Shown here piece after piece: positions 1 through 8,560 of a stretch of DNA of 12,924 nt. The stretch is from positions 1 through 12,924 of the forward strand of contig JAHEHQ010000029.1 of NCBI GenBank assembly GCA_024644505.1, read 5' to 3'. Source of the DNA: Gammaproteobacteria bacterium. GTDB lineage: Bacteria; Pseudomonadota; Gammaproteobacteria; Chromatiales; Chromatiaceae. The position numbers and the translations under genes were made by a program. How positions within the stretch are numbered: the first letter of the stretch is position 1; the number at the start of each line of letters is the position of its first letter. The notes beneath the pieces were generated by a model, which did not search any database, had not been told where the DNA came from, and saw only the letters and a program-made list of their open reading frames with translations.

Positions 1-1402
<1,402 letters not shown>

Positions 1403-1478
1403 GAGCCCCCCCAAGGATCTTATTCATGATATTGGTAAAACAAGAACGGAGTTCCTGAAGGATCCCCACCCGTTAGCC

Positions 1479-1498
1479 CTCGAAACAGGTGTTTCGAG
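1479..1498 (-). other. Perfect stem-loop in the ccoN 5' leader
   Basis: CTCGAAAC and GTTTCGAG form a perfect 8-bp inverted repeat around a 4-nt loop. No T-run follows on either strand, so it is not an intrinsic terminator. It lies about 80 nt upstream of the ccoN start codon and, if the proximal promoter at 1507-1535 is used, at the extreme 5' end of that mRNA. A 5' stabilising hairpin or a protein-binding palindrome are both possible; this is inference. Confidence 0.5.
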
Positions 1499-1506
1499 TG
1501 GGGCAT

Positions 1507-1535
1507 ATGACACTGTAATCCTTGAGGATTGTCAA
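1507..1535 (-). promoter_or_regulatory. Candidate proximal ccoN promoter overlapped by an FNR-like palindrome
   Basis: On the minus strand, TTGACA at 1535-1530 is a perfect sigma-70 -35 box. It is followed after 17 nt by TGTCAT at 1512-1507, a 4/6 match to the -10 consensus. The -35 is embedded in the palindrome CTTGAGGATTGTCAAG (1521-1536), whose TTGAG-N4-GTCAA core matches 8 of 10 FNR positions. A transcript would begin near 1500. An FNR-type factor bound over the -35 would be expected to repress rather than activate. The promoter and its regulation are inferred from motif match only. Confidence 0.4.
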
Positions 1536-1598
1536 GATCACATGTGCCAGATAATTTAAACTAGATTATTATATAAAAATTGTAACTAATTGTTTTTT

Positions 1599-1639
1599 AT
1601 TTTAATTTTAAAAGCATCTTCGAAGTTGACATAAATCAA
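1599..1639 (-). promoter_or_regulatory. FNR/ANR box with matching -10, distal ccoN promoter
   Basis: The FNR box at 1626-1639 reads TTGATTTATGTCAA on the minus strand, a 9/10 match to TTGAT-N4-ATCAA. A -10-like TAAAAT lies at 1604-1599, placing the box centre about -42 from the predicted start near 1592. This is the class II activator position known for FNR and ANR. The region 1545-1670 is much more AT-rich than the genes around it. FNR/ANR control of a cbb3 operon is well established in Pseudomonas and relatives. The leader to ccoN would be about 190 nt. Confidence 0.65.
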
Positions 1640-1738
1640 TTAAACCTAATACTCTAAAATTCTTACGCTTTTCCACACCATGAGGCGCGGCCGGTGCCTG
1701 GCCGGTGGCTTTCCAAGGGTTGTTTTCGGGATTGTGTG

Positions 1739-1759
1739 CTCCCTGAACCGGGTTCGGAG
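1739..1759 (-). terminator. Weak inverted repeat just after rpoS
   Basis: CTCC...GAACC-G-GGTTC...GGAG forms an interrupted inverted repeat 9 nt downstream of the rpoS TAG stop. As minus-strand RNA the stem would be CUCC/GGAG plus GAAC/GUUC with a 2-nt bulge. No U-tract follows, so an intrinsic terminator is doubtful. Some end-of-operon structure is expected here because ccoN has its own promoter region. Confidence 0.25.
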
Positions 1760-1767
1760 ACAAACCG

Positions 1768-2760
1768 CTATTTAAAGATGGTATCTACGGAAAATCCATC
1801 CTTCTCCAGGATTACCCGGAGACGTTTCAGGGCATCCATCTGGATCTGACGCACCCGCTCCCGGGTCACTCCGAGTTCATTGGCCACCTGTTCCAGCGTT
1901 GAGTTTTCGTACCCGTGGAGACCGAAGCGACGCTCCACCACTTCTCTCTGCTTGTCGTTGAGCCTGCCCAGCCATTCGTCGAGATTGGCGTTCACCCCCT
2001 CGTTCTGAATGCTCACAGAGGGATCCTGGGTCTGCCGGTCGGGTATGGTGTCCAGCAGGGGCTTGTCGGTGTCCTTGCCGAACGGGGTGTCCACGGAGCT
2101 GATGCGCTCGTTGAGCCCCAGCATGCGTTTGACTTCGTCCAGGGGCTTGTTGAGAAGGTTGGCAATCTCTTCAGCCGTCGGTTCATGATCCAATGTCTGC
2201 GCCAGGCTGCGGGCCGCACGCAGATAGACATTGATCTCCTTGACCACATGGATCGGCAGACGAATCGTGCGGGTCTGATTCATGATCGCCCTTTCGATGG
2301 TCTGGCGGATCCACCAGGTGGCATAGGTCGAAAATCTGAATCCACGCTCCGGATCGAACTTTTCAACCGCCCTTATCAGTCCCAGATTTCCCTCCTCGAT
2401 CAGATCCAGCAGGGCAAGCCCCCGATTCATGTAGCGACGTGCAATCTTGACCACCAGCCGGAGATTGCTTTCGATCATGCGTTTCCTGGCCTGCATCTCT
2501 CCTTTCTGAGCCTGGCGCGACAGGCTGATCTCTTCTTCTGCGGTGAGCAGTTTGGAGGACCCGATTTCACTCAGGTACAGACGTGTGGCATCCATGTGGG
2601 CTGTGTCGGGCTGCCCCGGGTCGAACAGGGTCGTCGCCGGTTTGTCGGTCACTTCCGGCTCCTCGGGGGGTATCAGGGTTTCCCCAGCGCCACCCAACAG
2701 CGATTCCTGGGACGTCATGGAGACATCGTCACCATCATCATCCGTAGGTTCTTTGTTCAT
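1768..2760 (-). CDS. rpoS: RNA polymerase sigma factor RpoS (sigma-38)
   Basis: Sigma factor for the general stress and stationary-phase response. The product is 330 residues, the same length as in E. coli. After an acidic N-terminus (1-50), region 1.2 begins near MDATRLYLSEIG (56-67). Region 2 holds DLIEEGNLGLIRAVEKFDP and the STYATWWIRQTIERAIMNQ -10/melting segment (119-162). Region 3 covers about 165-245, and region 4 ends with the helix-turn-helix LEQVANELGVTRERVRQIQ (289-307). TIRLPIHVVKE is present; Lys174 aligns with E. coli Lys173, the residue needed for RssB recognition, so ClpXP-linked turnover is plausible. The ATG at 2760 follows GGAGGAGC, a strong but closely spaced ribosome-binding site. 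Ninety-nine nt separate it from nlpD. In E. coli the main rpoS promoter lies inside nlpD; I see no convincing -35/-10 pair in the gap here. Confidence 0.98.
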   Translation of the reverse strand: MNKEPTDDDGDDVSMTSQESLLGGAGETLIPPEEPEVTDKPATTLFDPGQPDTAHMDATRLYLSEIGSSKLLTAEEEISLSRQAQKGEMQARKRMIESNLRLVVKIARRYMNRGLALLDLIEEGNLGLIRAVEKFDPERGFRFSTYATWWIRQTIERAIMNQTRTIRLPIHVVKEINVYLRAARSLAQTLDHEPTAEEIANLLNKPLDEVKRMLGLNERISSVDTPFGKDTDKPLLDTIPDRQTQDPSVSIQNEGVNANLDEWLGRLNDKQREVVERRFGLHGYENSTLEQVANELGVTRERVRQIQMDALKRLRVILEKDGFSVDTIFK

Positions 2761-2859
2761 GCTCCTCCATCGTCGTTTGCTTCAACTGCTGCTCGGATTC
2801 AAGCGTCAAGGAACCTCTGATCAATTCGCGGTCAGCAGCCATGAATCCAACATAATTCA

Positions 2860-3714
2860 TCAGCGCCTTCCAGGCAGCAGCTTCAAAGGATTCATCGGGT
2901 CGCCGTTTTTTCGTATCTCGAAATGAAGTGATGGCCCGCCGTTTCCGTTGTTTCCCATTTCAGCAATAGCCTGCCCCCGCTTTACCTGTGCACCCTCCTG
3001 CACAAGCAGTTTGCGATTGCGGCCGTAGGCACTCAGATAGTTATTATTATGCTTGATGATTACAAGACGACCATACCCTATCAAGCCGCTCCCTGCATAG
3101 ACCACGCGGCCAGATTCCGATGCCACGATGCGTTGGCCGGTCCTGCCGCCGATCTCAATGCCCTGGCGGGCCGGGTCACTGGCTGAATAACCTTTCTTGA
3201 CCTTGCCCTGAGTAGGCCATTTCCAGTTCAACCCTTTACCGGAGGCGACCGCCTGCTGCCCGCTGCTCCCTCTGGCAGCCGGCTTGCTGGTCTTTCGGGT
3301 GGTTTGCGGCCTCGGGGTGACGGCCTTCTCAGGGGACCTGGACGGGGCTGTCTTCTTTTTGGTCGCAGTTTTCCCGGAGCTCTTGGTACCGGTCTGGCGA
3401 AGCCGGAGCGTCTGCCCGGCATATATGGTGTAAGGGCGTTTGATGCCGTTCCACCTCGCCAGCACATGGTAATCCAGCCCGTAGCGCCAGGCGATGGAAT
3501 AAAGCGTATCCCCCGAACGTACCTTATAGGTAGCGGGACGGTGCCCTTCCCTGACCCTGGGCCTCTCGGTCGAGTCGCCCTTGGGGCGAACCTGCGCACC
3601 GCAGGCCGAAAGCAACTGGATACAGATCAGCGCAGACAGCACCAGGAATGCGGGCTTGAATGTCCACCGGCACACGGGTGTCACCGGGCGATAATTCTGC
3701 ACTGACGATGGCAT
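2860..3714 (-). CDS. nlpD: NlpD: LysM/degenerate-LytM lipoprotein, amidase activator
   Basis: Envelope lipoprotein that activates the peptidoglycan amidase AmiC during cell separation (family knowledge). The 284 residues read as: hydrophobic signal about 18-36 ending in the lipobox LLSAC with Cys38 as the lipidated residue; LysM peptidoglycan-binding domain about 62-106 (YKVRSGDTLYSIAWRYGL); a Lys/Ser/Pro-rich linker about 107-160; and a C-terminal LytM/M23 domain about 162-281. The metal-binding residues of active M23 peptidases are missing: the usual HxGxD is RQGIE (183-187), and the HxH motif is SLH (262-264). It is therefore a catalytically dead activator, like E. coli NlpD. The first 17 residues before the signal core are long, so a start at a later GTG codon (Val5 or Val11) is possible. 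It sits 51 nt after pcm and 99 nt before rpoS. Confidence 0.95.
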   Translation of the reverse strand: MPSSVQNYRPVTPVCRWTFKPAFLVLSALICIQLLSACGAQVRPKGDSTERPRVREGHRPATYKVRSGDTLYSIAWRYGLDYHVLARWNGIKRPYTIYAGQTLRLRQTGTKSSGKTATKKKTAPSRSPEKAVTPRPQTTRKTSKPAARGSSGQQAVASGKGLNWKWPTQGKVKKGYSASDPARQGIEIGGRTGQRIVASESGRVVYAGSGLIGYGRLVIIKHNNNYLSAYGRNRKLLVQEGAQVKRGQAIAEMGNNGNGGPSLHFEIRKNGDPMNPLKLLPGRR

Positions 3715-3765
3715 GCCAGCCTTTGACTCCTCATTACGGGAATTCAGAAACCCCTGACATCGATA

Positions 3766-4431
3766 TTACCGCTGAACTCCACTCAGCAAAGGGACGAATA
3801 CCACCCTTTCCAGAAGTTCTTTCTCGTATCCACCGCTGGTGCGGGTTACACGAACCAGCACCTGCCCCTGGTCGGCGCCAATGGGAAGCACCATACGCCC
3901 ACCCTGCTTCAACTGATTCACCAATGCAAGAGGGATGCCTTCGGGTGCCGCCGTTACGAGTATGCCGTCGAAAGGGGCGAACTGGGGCAGTCCCAGGCCG
4001 CCGTCGCTGTGGCGAAGCCTGATGTTCCTGATGCCCATGGACTGGAAGCGTCTGCGCGCCTGCCTTTGCAGTTCTCCGATTCGCTCGACACTGTAGATAC
4101 GATTAACCAACTGAGACAGAACGGCGGTCTGGTATCCGGAGCCGGTGCCCACCTCCAGCACCGTATCCAGCGGCCCTGCCTCCATCAACAGTTCCGTCAT
4201 GCGTGCGACGATATAGGGCTGGGAAATCGTCTGCCCGTGTCCGATGGGCAACGCGGTATCCTCGTAGGCGCGGCTGGCGAGCGCTTCATCGACAAAAATA
4301 TGTCGGGGTGTGATCCTGATGGCATTCAGAACGGCGTGGTCCCGGATACCCTCCTGGCGCAGCCTTTGTATCAGCCGTTCCCGGGTTCTCCGGGAGGTCA
4401 TCCCGATACCCAGGTGTGAATTGAAGGTCAC
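3766..4431 (-). CDS. pcm: Protein-L-isoaspartate O-methyltransferase
   Basis: Repair enzyme that uses S-adenosylmethionine to methylate L-isoaspartyl residues in aged cytosolic proteins, starting their return to aspartate. The SAM-binding motif is VLEVGTGSGYQTA (91-103). The family signature LPIGHGQTISQPYIVARMTELL (61-82) includes the conserved Ser70. APFDGILVTAA (152-162) and the C-terminal RVVFVPLL are also typical. The frame opens with GTG at 4431, whose GTGA overlaps the surE stop by 4 nt and so suggests translational coupling; this gives 221 residues. An ATG at 4401 (Met11, MTSRRTRERLIQRLR) aligns with the start of the E. coli and Pseudomonas proteins as I recall them and would give 211. 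Neither has a strong ribosome-binding site, so the start is uncertain. Confidence 0.95.
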   Translation of the reverse strand: MTFNSHLGIGMTSRRTRERLIQRLRQEGIRDHAVLNAIRITPRHIFVDEALASRAYEDTALPIGHGQTISQPYIVARMTELLMEAGPLDTVLEVGTGSGYQTAVLSQLVNRIYSVERIGELQRQARRRFQSMGIRNIRLRHSDGGLGLPQFAPFDGILVTAAPEGIPLALVNQLKQGGRMVLPIGADQGQVLVRVTRTSGGYEKELLERVVFVPLLSGVQR

Positions 4432-5180
4432 GGCTGTATACCGCTGAGCCAGTCTGCCAGCGGTTCGATATGCGTATGCCGGGTCAAGTCCACTTGCAGG
4501 GGGGTGACAGAGACATATCCATTTCTAACGGCATGGAAATCGGTGCCTGGACCTGCATCCTGCTCCGCACCGGCAGGGCCAACCCAGTATATGATGCGTC
4601 CCCGGGGATCGCTTGATTTCACCACCGGTTCCGCCTTGTGCCTGTGCCCCAGGCGGGTGGCCTGAAAGCCCTCCAAATCCTCAAAAGGCAAATCGGGGAT
4701 ATTGACGTTGATAATGGTGTCTGGCTCCAGTGGTCTATCCTGCAGTTTTCTGATCATTGCAGCGGCCACTTGTGCGCCGGTGCCGTAGTATTGCGGATCA
4801 TGACTGCTCATGGAGAACGCCATGGCCGGGAAGCCGAGAAAACGACCTTCCGTGGCTGCGGCAACCGTGCCGGAGTAGAGTACGTCGTCCCCCAGATTGG
4901 CCCCGGCATTGATCCCCGCGATCACCATATCCGGCTCTTCCTCGAGAAGCCCCGTGATAGCCAGGTGAACACAGTCGGTGGGCGTGCCATCGACCCGGAT
5001 CACACCGTCTTCCAGGGTTTCCGCATGTATCGGGTAATCCAGGGTGAGGGAATTGCTGGCACCACTGCGGTTTCGCTCCGGCGCAACAACGGTGAGTTCG
5101 GCCAATGGCGTAAGAAACTCCATGAGCACTCTCAATCCCCTTGCCTGATAACCGTCGTCGTTGCTGAGTAATATCCTCAC
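4428..5180 (-). CDS. surE: 5'/3'-nucleotidase SurE
   Basis: Metal-dependent phosphatase that dephosphorylates nucleoside 5'- and 3'-monophosphates and short polyphosphates; cytosolic, linked to stationary-phase survival. The 250 residues open with the family signature MRILLSNDDG, giving metal ligands Asp8 and Asp9. Ser39 follows in APERNRSGASNS, and Asn91 in AGINAGANLGDDVLYSGTVAAATEG. Length is normal. The start is GTG at 5180, which keeps the N-terminus exactly at the conserved MRIL; the ribosome-binding site is weak. It is the first gene of the surE-pcm-nlpD-rpoS run and overlaps pcm by 4 nt. A -10-like TATACT lies about 90 nt upstream, in the region shared with the divergent Smr gene. Confidence 0.97.
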   Translation of the reverse strand: MRILLSNDDGYQARGLRVLMEFLTPLAELTVVAPERNRSGASNSLTLDYPIHAETLEDGVIRVDGTPTDCVHLAITGLLEEEPDMVIAGINAGANLGDDVLYSGTVAAATEGRFLGFPAMAFSMSSHDPQYYGTGAQVAAAMIRKLQDRPLEPDTIINVNIPDLPFEDLEGFQATRLGHRHKAEPVVKSSDPRGRIIYWVGPAGAEQDAGPGTDFHAVRNGYVSVTPLQVDLTRHTHIEPLADWLSGIQP

Positions 5181-5221
5181 CGCTGCGGGGCAACCTCAAT
5201 ACGCTTTGCTGGAGCCGCCAA

Positions 5222-5276
5222 CTATACTGGAAATACCCCCGGGACTCATCCTCGAAGGGGAATCTGTTAGTATATT
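5222..5276. promoter_or_regulatory. Candidate divergent promoters for surE and the Smr gene
   Basis: In the 131-nt space between the two divergent genes, the minus strand carries TATACT at 5274-5269, a 5/6 -10 match followed by AAC. It would start a surE mRNA near 5262 with a leader of about 80 nt. The plus strand carries CTATACT at 5222-5228, identical to the sigma-S/sigma-70 -10 core, and an alternative TATATT at 5271-5276 that overlaps the surE -10. None has a good -35 box. Weak -35 boxes are compatible with RpoS use, but that is inference. Confidence 0.35.
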
Positions 5277-5311
5277 TCCGGGACGTCCATCAGGAAACCG
5301 GAACCGGATTT

Positions 5312-5851
5312 ATGGCCAAGAAACGCTACCATCCAGATGACGACGAAAGGACGCTGTTCCGGGAAGCCATGGAGGATGCGCACCGGCATCATCACGAAGA
5401 GATCGAACCCTTCAAACCGCGGCTGCCCCCCGTCCCCCTGCCGCCGAATCCGAGGGTAACAGGGGAGAAACCTGATGACGATTTCGCGGACCTGAACATC
5501 GAGACCCCCGAGGAACTTCGGTTCATGAGGCCGGGTGTGCAAAATCGCCTGTTTCAGGAGTTGCGGCGCGGCCATCTGCCGCCCCAGGAAAGCCTGGACC
5601 TGCATGGCCTGCGCGTCGCGGAAGCCCGAACCGTCCTGGCCCGGTTCCTGGCACATTGCCGCTACCACAGATTACGTGTGGTACATATCATCCACGGAAA
5701 GGGACAAGGCTCCCAGGAACGACAGCCAATCCTCAAACAGAAGGTCAATCAGTGGCTGCGGCAGCGAGACGAGGTGCTGGCCTTTTGCTCCGCGCCCAGA
5801 TTCGATGGGGGTCTGGGAGCGGTCTACGTGTTGTTATCCCGGAAGCATTAG
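5312..5851 (+). CDS. Smr-domain nuclease, SmrB/YfcN-like
   Basis: The 179-residue cytosolic protein has a charged N-terminus (1-70, His/Asp-rich then Pro-rich) and a C-terminal Smr domain (about 94-177). The Smr motifs are SLDLHGL (95-100, with Asp96 and His98) and IIHGKG (126-131). The segment RPGV...LRRGHLPP just before DLHG matches E. coli SmrB (YfcN; RPDV...LRRGDYSPE) in my recollection, and the late GG...VL segment also fits. SmrB cleaves mRNA at collided ribosomes during rescue, and that role is plausible here; stand-alone Smr proteins are varied, so no symbol is assigned. It is the only complete plus-strand gene, lying between truD and surE, which are usually adjacent in gammaproteobacteria. 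The ATG at 5312 has only a weak ribosome-binding site (GGA 3 nt upstream). Confidence 0.9.
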   Translation: MAKKRYHPDDDERTLFREAMEDAHRHHHEEIEPFKPRLPPVPLPPNPRVTGEKPDDDFADLNIETPEELRFMRPGVQNRLFQELRRGHLPPQESLDLHGLRVAEARTVLARFLAHCRYHRLRVVHIIHGKGQGSQERQPILKQKVNQWLRQRDEVLAFCSAPRFDGGLGAVYVLLSRKH

Positions 5852-5874
5852 GAACTAGTTACTGGAAATTGCAG

Positions 5875-5900
5875 CCTGTGTTGAGCCTGCGAAACACGGG
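5875..5900. terminator. Possible weak hairpin between convergent smr and truD
   Basis: CCTGTGTT (5875-5882) can pair with AACACGGG (5893-5900) over 8 bp, including one G-U pair, around a 10-nt loop. It lies 24 nt after the Smr-gene stop and just after the truD stop. No clear T-tract follows on either strand, so an intrinsic terminator is weakly supported. Confidence 0.25.
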
Positions 5901-5908
5901 GAGGGGCA

Positions 5909-6943
5909 TTATCCATCCACAATGATCTCCCTCATCAAAACCGTGGCATAACTGCCTTTTCCAAGGGAAAATTCCAGCAACAGATCGTCGCCTTCCAGGC
6001 CCCATGCAAGATCTCTGACGGGAGCGCGCAGGGCGCGGCGCTCGTATTTCAATCCCGATCTTTCCAGACCTTCCTGCCAGGCTTCCATGCCGTCAAGCGC
6101 CTGCTGTTCGAGGACAGCGGATTCAGTATCCGCGGATTGATATCCGGCGCCCCACAGCGGACCGGAGGGGTGGATATCCATATCCGCAAGACGCTGCATG
6201 ATCACCGGATCTATCATCTCCGGTACAAAACTGTTTCGGCTGCCATCGAGTATCAACCGTTCCCCGGGGAGTGCCCGGTTCCAGGTGCCGCCGCTCACCC
6301 GGTATCCCAGCACCCGATTGAACAGCATGGAGCGGGCCGCGGACAGGTAGAGTCCCCGCCGTTTCCTGTCCAGCCTGCCCCGCACCCCCCCGAACAGGGC
6401 GCTGGCGCCGGTAAGATTGGAGCCTTCATGACCGAAACGCTGGGCGCCGAAGTAGTTCGGCATGCCTCCAGCCTCCAGAGAGTTCATGATCTGCTCGAGT
6501 CTGCCCCGTTCATCCCTGAACTCGCGTACCCGCAGTCGAAACCGGTTTCCCCTCAACGCACCTATCCTCAGCTTTCGGCTGTGACGCACTGCCTGCAATA
6601 TTCTGAGATCAGTAGAATTCAGCTCATCCCATGACGGCTCCGGCCGGCCGGCAAGCCGCACCGAGAGCCACTGCCGGGTTACCGCATTGCGATCCTTCAT
6701 ACCGGCATATCCCACATCGGCGTTTCGTACGCGCGCATGGCGTGCCAGCAGCTTTACCACCGATTCTGTGTTCTGGTTGCGCTTTTCGATCTCCAGCAGA
6801 CAGTGTTCCCCGCGCCCGTCGGGTTCCACGAGGGGTATCTCCGTTACCCGGAAATCATCGGGATTCGTGCGCAGAACACCCCGGCAGGAGGGGCCGCCGT
6901 AAGCATGGGGCAGATTGTCCTGGGCATCGACGGGATAATTCAT
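5909..6943 (-). CDS. truD: tRNA pseudouridine(13) synthase TruD
   Basis: Converts uridine 13 to pseudouridine in tRNA-Glu. The 344 residues match the usual length of about 350. The catalytic motif GYAGMKDRNAVTRQ (78-91) carries the active-site Asp84. KRNQNTESV (54-62) and GNRFRLRVR (132-140) are typical, as is the TruD signature around NYFGAQRFG (163-171). The C-terminal half (about 172-300) corresponds to the TruD-specific insertion domain. It lies 39 nt downstream of ispF on the same strand and is probably cotranscribed with it; the start codon has no strong ribosome-binding site. It is tail-to-tail with the Smr gene, 57 nt apart, so this sub-operon ends here. Confidence 0.97.
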   Translation of the reverse strand: MNYPVDAQDNLPHAYGGPSCRGVLRTNPDDFRVTEIPLVEPDGRGEHCLLEIEKRNQNTESVVKLLARHARVRNADVGYAGMKDRNAVTRQWLSVRLAGRPEPSWDELNSTDLRILQAVRHSRKLRIGALRGNRFRLRVREFRDERGRLEQIMNSLEAGGMPNYFGAQRFGHEGSNLTGASALFGGVRGRLDRKRRGLYLSAARSMLFNRVLGYRVSGGTWNRALPGERLILDGSRNSFVPEMIDPVIMQRLADMDIHPSGPLWGAGYQSADTESAVLEQQALDGMEAWQEGLERSGLKYERRALRAPVRDLAWGLEGDDLLLEFSLGKGSYATVLMREIIVDG

Positions 6944-6982
6944 GTCGACATTGAGCCTGTCTATGCAGGTTTCAGCATACTC

Positions 6983-7465
6983 TCAACTGCCCCCGGGCTC
7001 TTCGAGCAGGGCCACCGCATAGGCGGCTATGCCCTCACCCCGCCCGGCAAATCCCATTCCCTCGGTTGTGGTCGCCTTGATGTTCACCCTATCTGCCGGA
7101 AGCCCCAGATCGGCCGCGATATTCGAGCACATTGACTGAATGTGCGGCGCCATCCTGGGGGCCTGGGCCACCACAGTGATATCCACGTTGCCGGGCCGCA
7201 GTTTTCGGCCCCGGATCTTTTCCGTCACCTGACGCAGCAGTATCCGGCTGTTGATATCCCGGAACGCCTCGTTGCTGTCAGGAAAATGCCGGCCTATGTC
7301 ACCGAGACCTGCTGCGCCCAGCAATGCATCGCACAAGGCATGGATCAACACGTCACCGTCGGAATGGGCCGCGAGTCCAAGTTCGTGCTCGATCGACACT
7401 CCACCCAGAACCAGTTTTCGTCCCGGTGTGAAGCGGTGCGCGTCGTAGCCCTGTCCGATTCGCAT
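6983..7465 (-). CDS. ispF: 2-C-methyl-D-erythritol 2,4-cyclodiphosphate synthase
   Basis: MEP-pathway enzyme that cyclises CDP-methylerythritol 2-phosphate to methylerythritol cyclodiphosphate with release of CMP; a cytosolic homotrimer. The 160 residues are the family length. Zinc ligands are Asp8 and His10 (GQGYDAHRF) and His42. His34 in AAHSDGDV and the DIGRHFPD loop (56-63) are conserved. The signature ATTTEGMGFAGRGEGIA covers 131-147. The ATG at 7465 is preceded by GAGGAG, a good ribosome-binding site that overlaps the ispD stop codon. The two genes are 10 nt apart, so translational coupling with ispD, the enzyme two steps earlier, is likely. Confidence 0.98.
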   Translation of the reverse strand: MRIGQGYDAHRFTPGRKLVLGGVSIEHELGLAAHSDGDVLIHALCDALLGAAGLGDIGRHFPDSNEAFRDINSRILLRQVTEKIRGRKLRPGNVDITVVAQAPRMAPHIQSMCSNIAADLGLPADRVNIKATTTEGMGFAGRGEGIAAYAVALLEEPGGS

Positions 7466-7475
7466 GAGATACTCC

Positions 7476-8231
7476 TCAGTTTCCGTCGGGCCCGTCGCAG
7501 GTCGGCCCTTGTGTGGGCGGCAGATCCGGTCGCTGTTGCCGGTCGAGATAAAATGCCGCGAGTTCCAGGTCTTCAGGGTGTGTGATCTTTATATTGTCGG
7601 CATGCCCCTCGATCAGCTCAGGTGCTTCCCCCATCCTTTCCATTGCAGCAGCCTCGTCTGTCACCGGAACGCCCGCCTCGAATGCGGATTCCAGCGCCAG
7701 ACGCAATGCGCCCAGATGAAACATCTGGGGCGTGAAGGCACGCCAAATCTCTTCCCGGGGGAGCGTTTCGATAACCCCCCCTGATCTGTCGGCCCGTTTC
7801 ACCGTGTCATGCAGGGGGGTGCCCAGAATACCACCTACGGGGTGTTCGGAAAGACGCTCCATCAACCGGTTGAGGTCCCCCTGCCGAAGACAGGGGCGCG
7901 CCGCGTCGTGCACCAGGACCCAGTCATCCGGATTCGCAACCTTATCAAGGGCACGCAACACATTGAGAACGGATTGGGCACGTTCGTCACCGCCATCCAC
8001 ACGGACAACGCCGGGATGATCCGAGTATCTGCTCTTCGACCACCAGGCGTCGTGCGGGGACAGGGGTACGTAGACACCGCGGATTCTCGGGTTGGAGACG
8101 AAATGCTCCAAACTGTGATCGAGTACGGACTTGCCGCACAGCATGAGGTATTGCTTGGGAATGTCTCCCCCCATACGACGGCCTGCACCCGCCGCCGGCA
8201 CCACTGCCCAGAAAGCCTGCTCCTTTTTCAT
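7476..8231 (-). CDS. ispD: 2-C-methyl-D-erythritol 4-phosphate cytidylyltransferase
   Basis: Transfers CMP from CTP to 2-C-methyl-D-erythritol 4-phosphate in the MEP isoprenoid pathway; cytosolic homodimer. Conserved residues: the nucleotide loop VPAAGAGRRMGGDIPKQY (11-28), with Arg18/Arg19 and Lys26; GGDERAQSV (80-88); VHDAARP (107-113) with the metal-binding Asp109; TPQ (167-169); TDEA (191-194); and NIKIT (213-217). Length is 251 against about 235 for E. coli. The extra part is a Pro/Asp/Gly-rich tail from about 232 onward with no recognisable motif. The start overlaps the ftsB stop as ATGA and has GGGGA close upstream, giving translational coupling to ftsB as in E. coli. Confidence 0.97.
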   Translation of the reverse strand: MKKEQAFWAVVPAAGAGRRMGGDIPKQYLMLCGKSVLDHSLEHFVSNPRIRGVYVPLSPHDAWWSKSRYSDHPGVVRVDGGDERAQSVLNVLRALDKVANPDDWVLVHDAARPCLRQGDLNRLMERLSEHPVGGILGTPLHDTVKRADRSGGVIETLPREEIWRAFTPQMFHLGALRLALESAFEAGVPVTDEAAAMERMGEAPELIEGHADNIKITHPEDLELAAFYLDRQQRPDLPPTQGPTCDGPDGN

Positions 8232-8518
8232 TCCCCTGTGGTCTTTTCAGGCTCGATAACCTGATAAAAGATCTCGTTCTCGCGGATCATGCCCAACCCG
8301 CTGCGCGCCCTCTCCTCGATGGCTTCCTGTCCATGTTTCAGATTTACGACCTCCGCCCTGAGTTCAAGGTTGCGCTCCCGGAGTTTCTCGATTTTTTCTT
8401 TCTGGATTGCGATTTCCTGCCGCAGGTTATGCACTTCCGCAAGACTGCCCTCGCCCACCCATAGCCGGTATTGCAGCATCGCGAGCAGGAACACAAGGAT
8501 GCCCATCAGAATGCGCAT
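8228..8518 (-). CDS. ftsB: Cell division protein FtsB
   Basis: Small bitopic inner-membrane protein of the FtsQLB divisome subcomplex, which controls septal peptidoglycan synthesis through FtsWI. The 96 residues comprise a short cytoplasmic N-terminus, a membrane helix about 3-20 (ending LQYRLWVGEG, as in E. coli LQYSLWFGKN), and a periplasmic coiled coil about 28-62. The family motif GQEAIEERAR (63-72) is followed by GMIRENEIFYQV (76-87). The ATG at 8518 lacks a clear ribosome-binding site; Met5 is an alternative start. It lies 42 nt downstream of eno and overlaps ispD by 4 nt. The eno-ftsB-ispD order is widespread in gammaproteobacteria. Confidence 0.96.
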   Translation of the reverse strand: MRILMGILVFLLAMLQYRLWVGEGSLAEVHNLRQEIAIQKEKIEKLRERNLELRAEVVNLKHGQEAIEERARSGLGMIRENEIFYQVIEPEKTTGE

Positions 8519-8560
8519 CTTAATAGGCCGTTTGTGAACCTGCTCGTCGAATTCAACCTG

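Noticed and set aside
1689..1706. Repeated GGCCGGT (1689-1695 and 1700-1706) downstream of rpoS as a terminator
   Set aside because: The copies are direct repeats, the possible stems are short, and no T-tract follows on the minus strand.
1915..2820. 301-codon plus-strand frame opposite rpoS
   Set aside because: Antisense shadow of rpoS, rich in His, Gln and Gly with no known fold; rpoS is unambiguous on the other strand.
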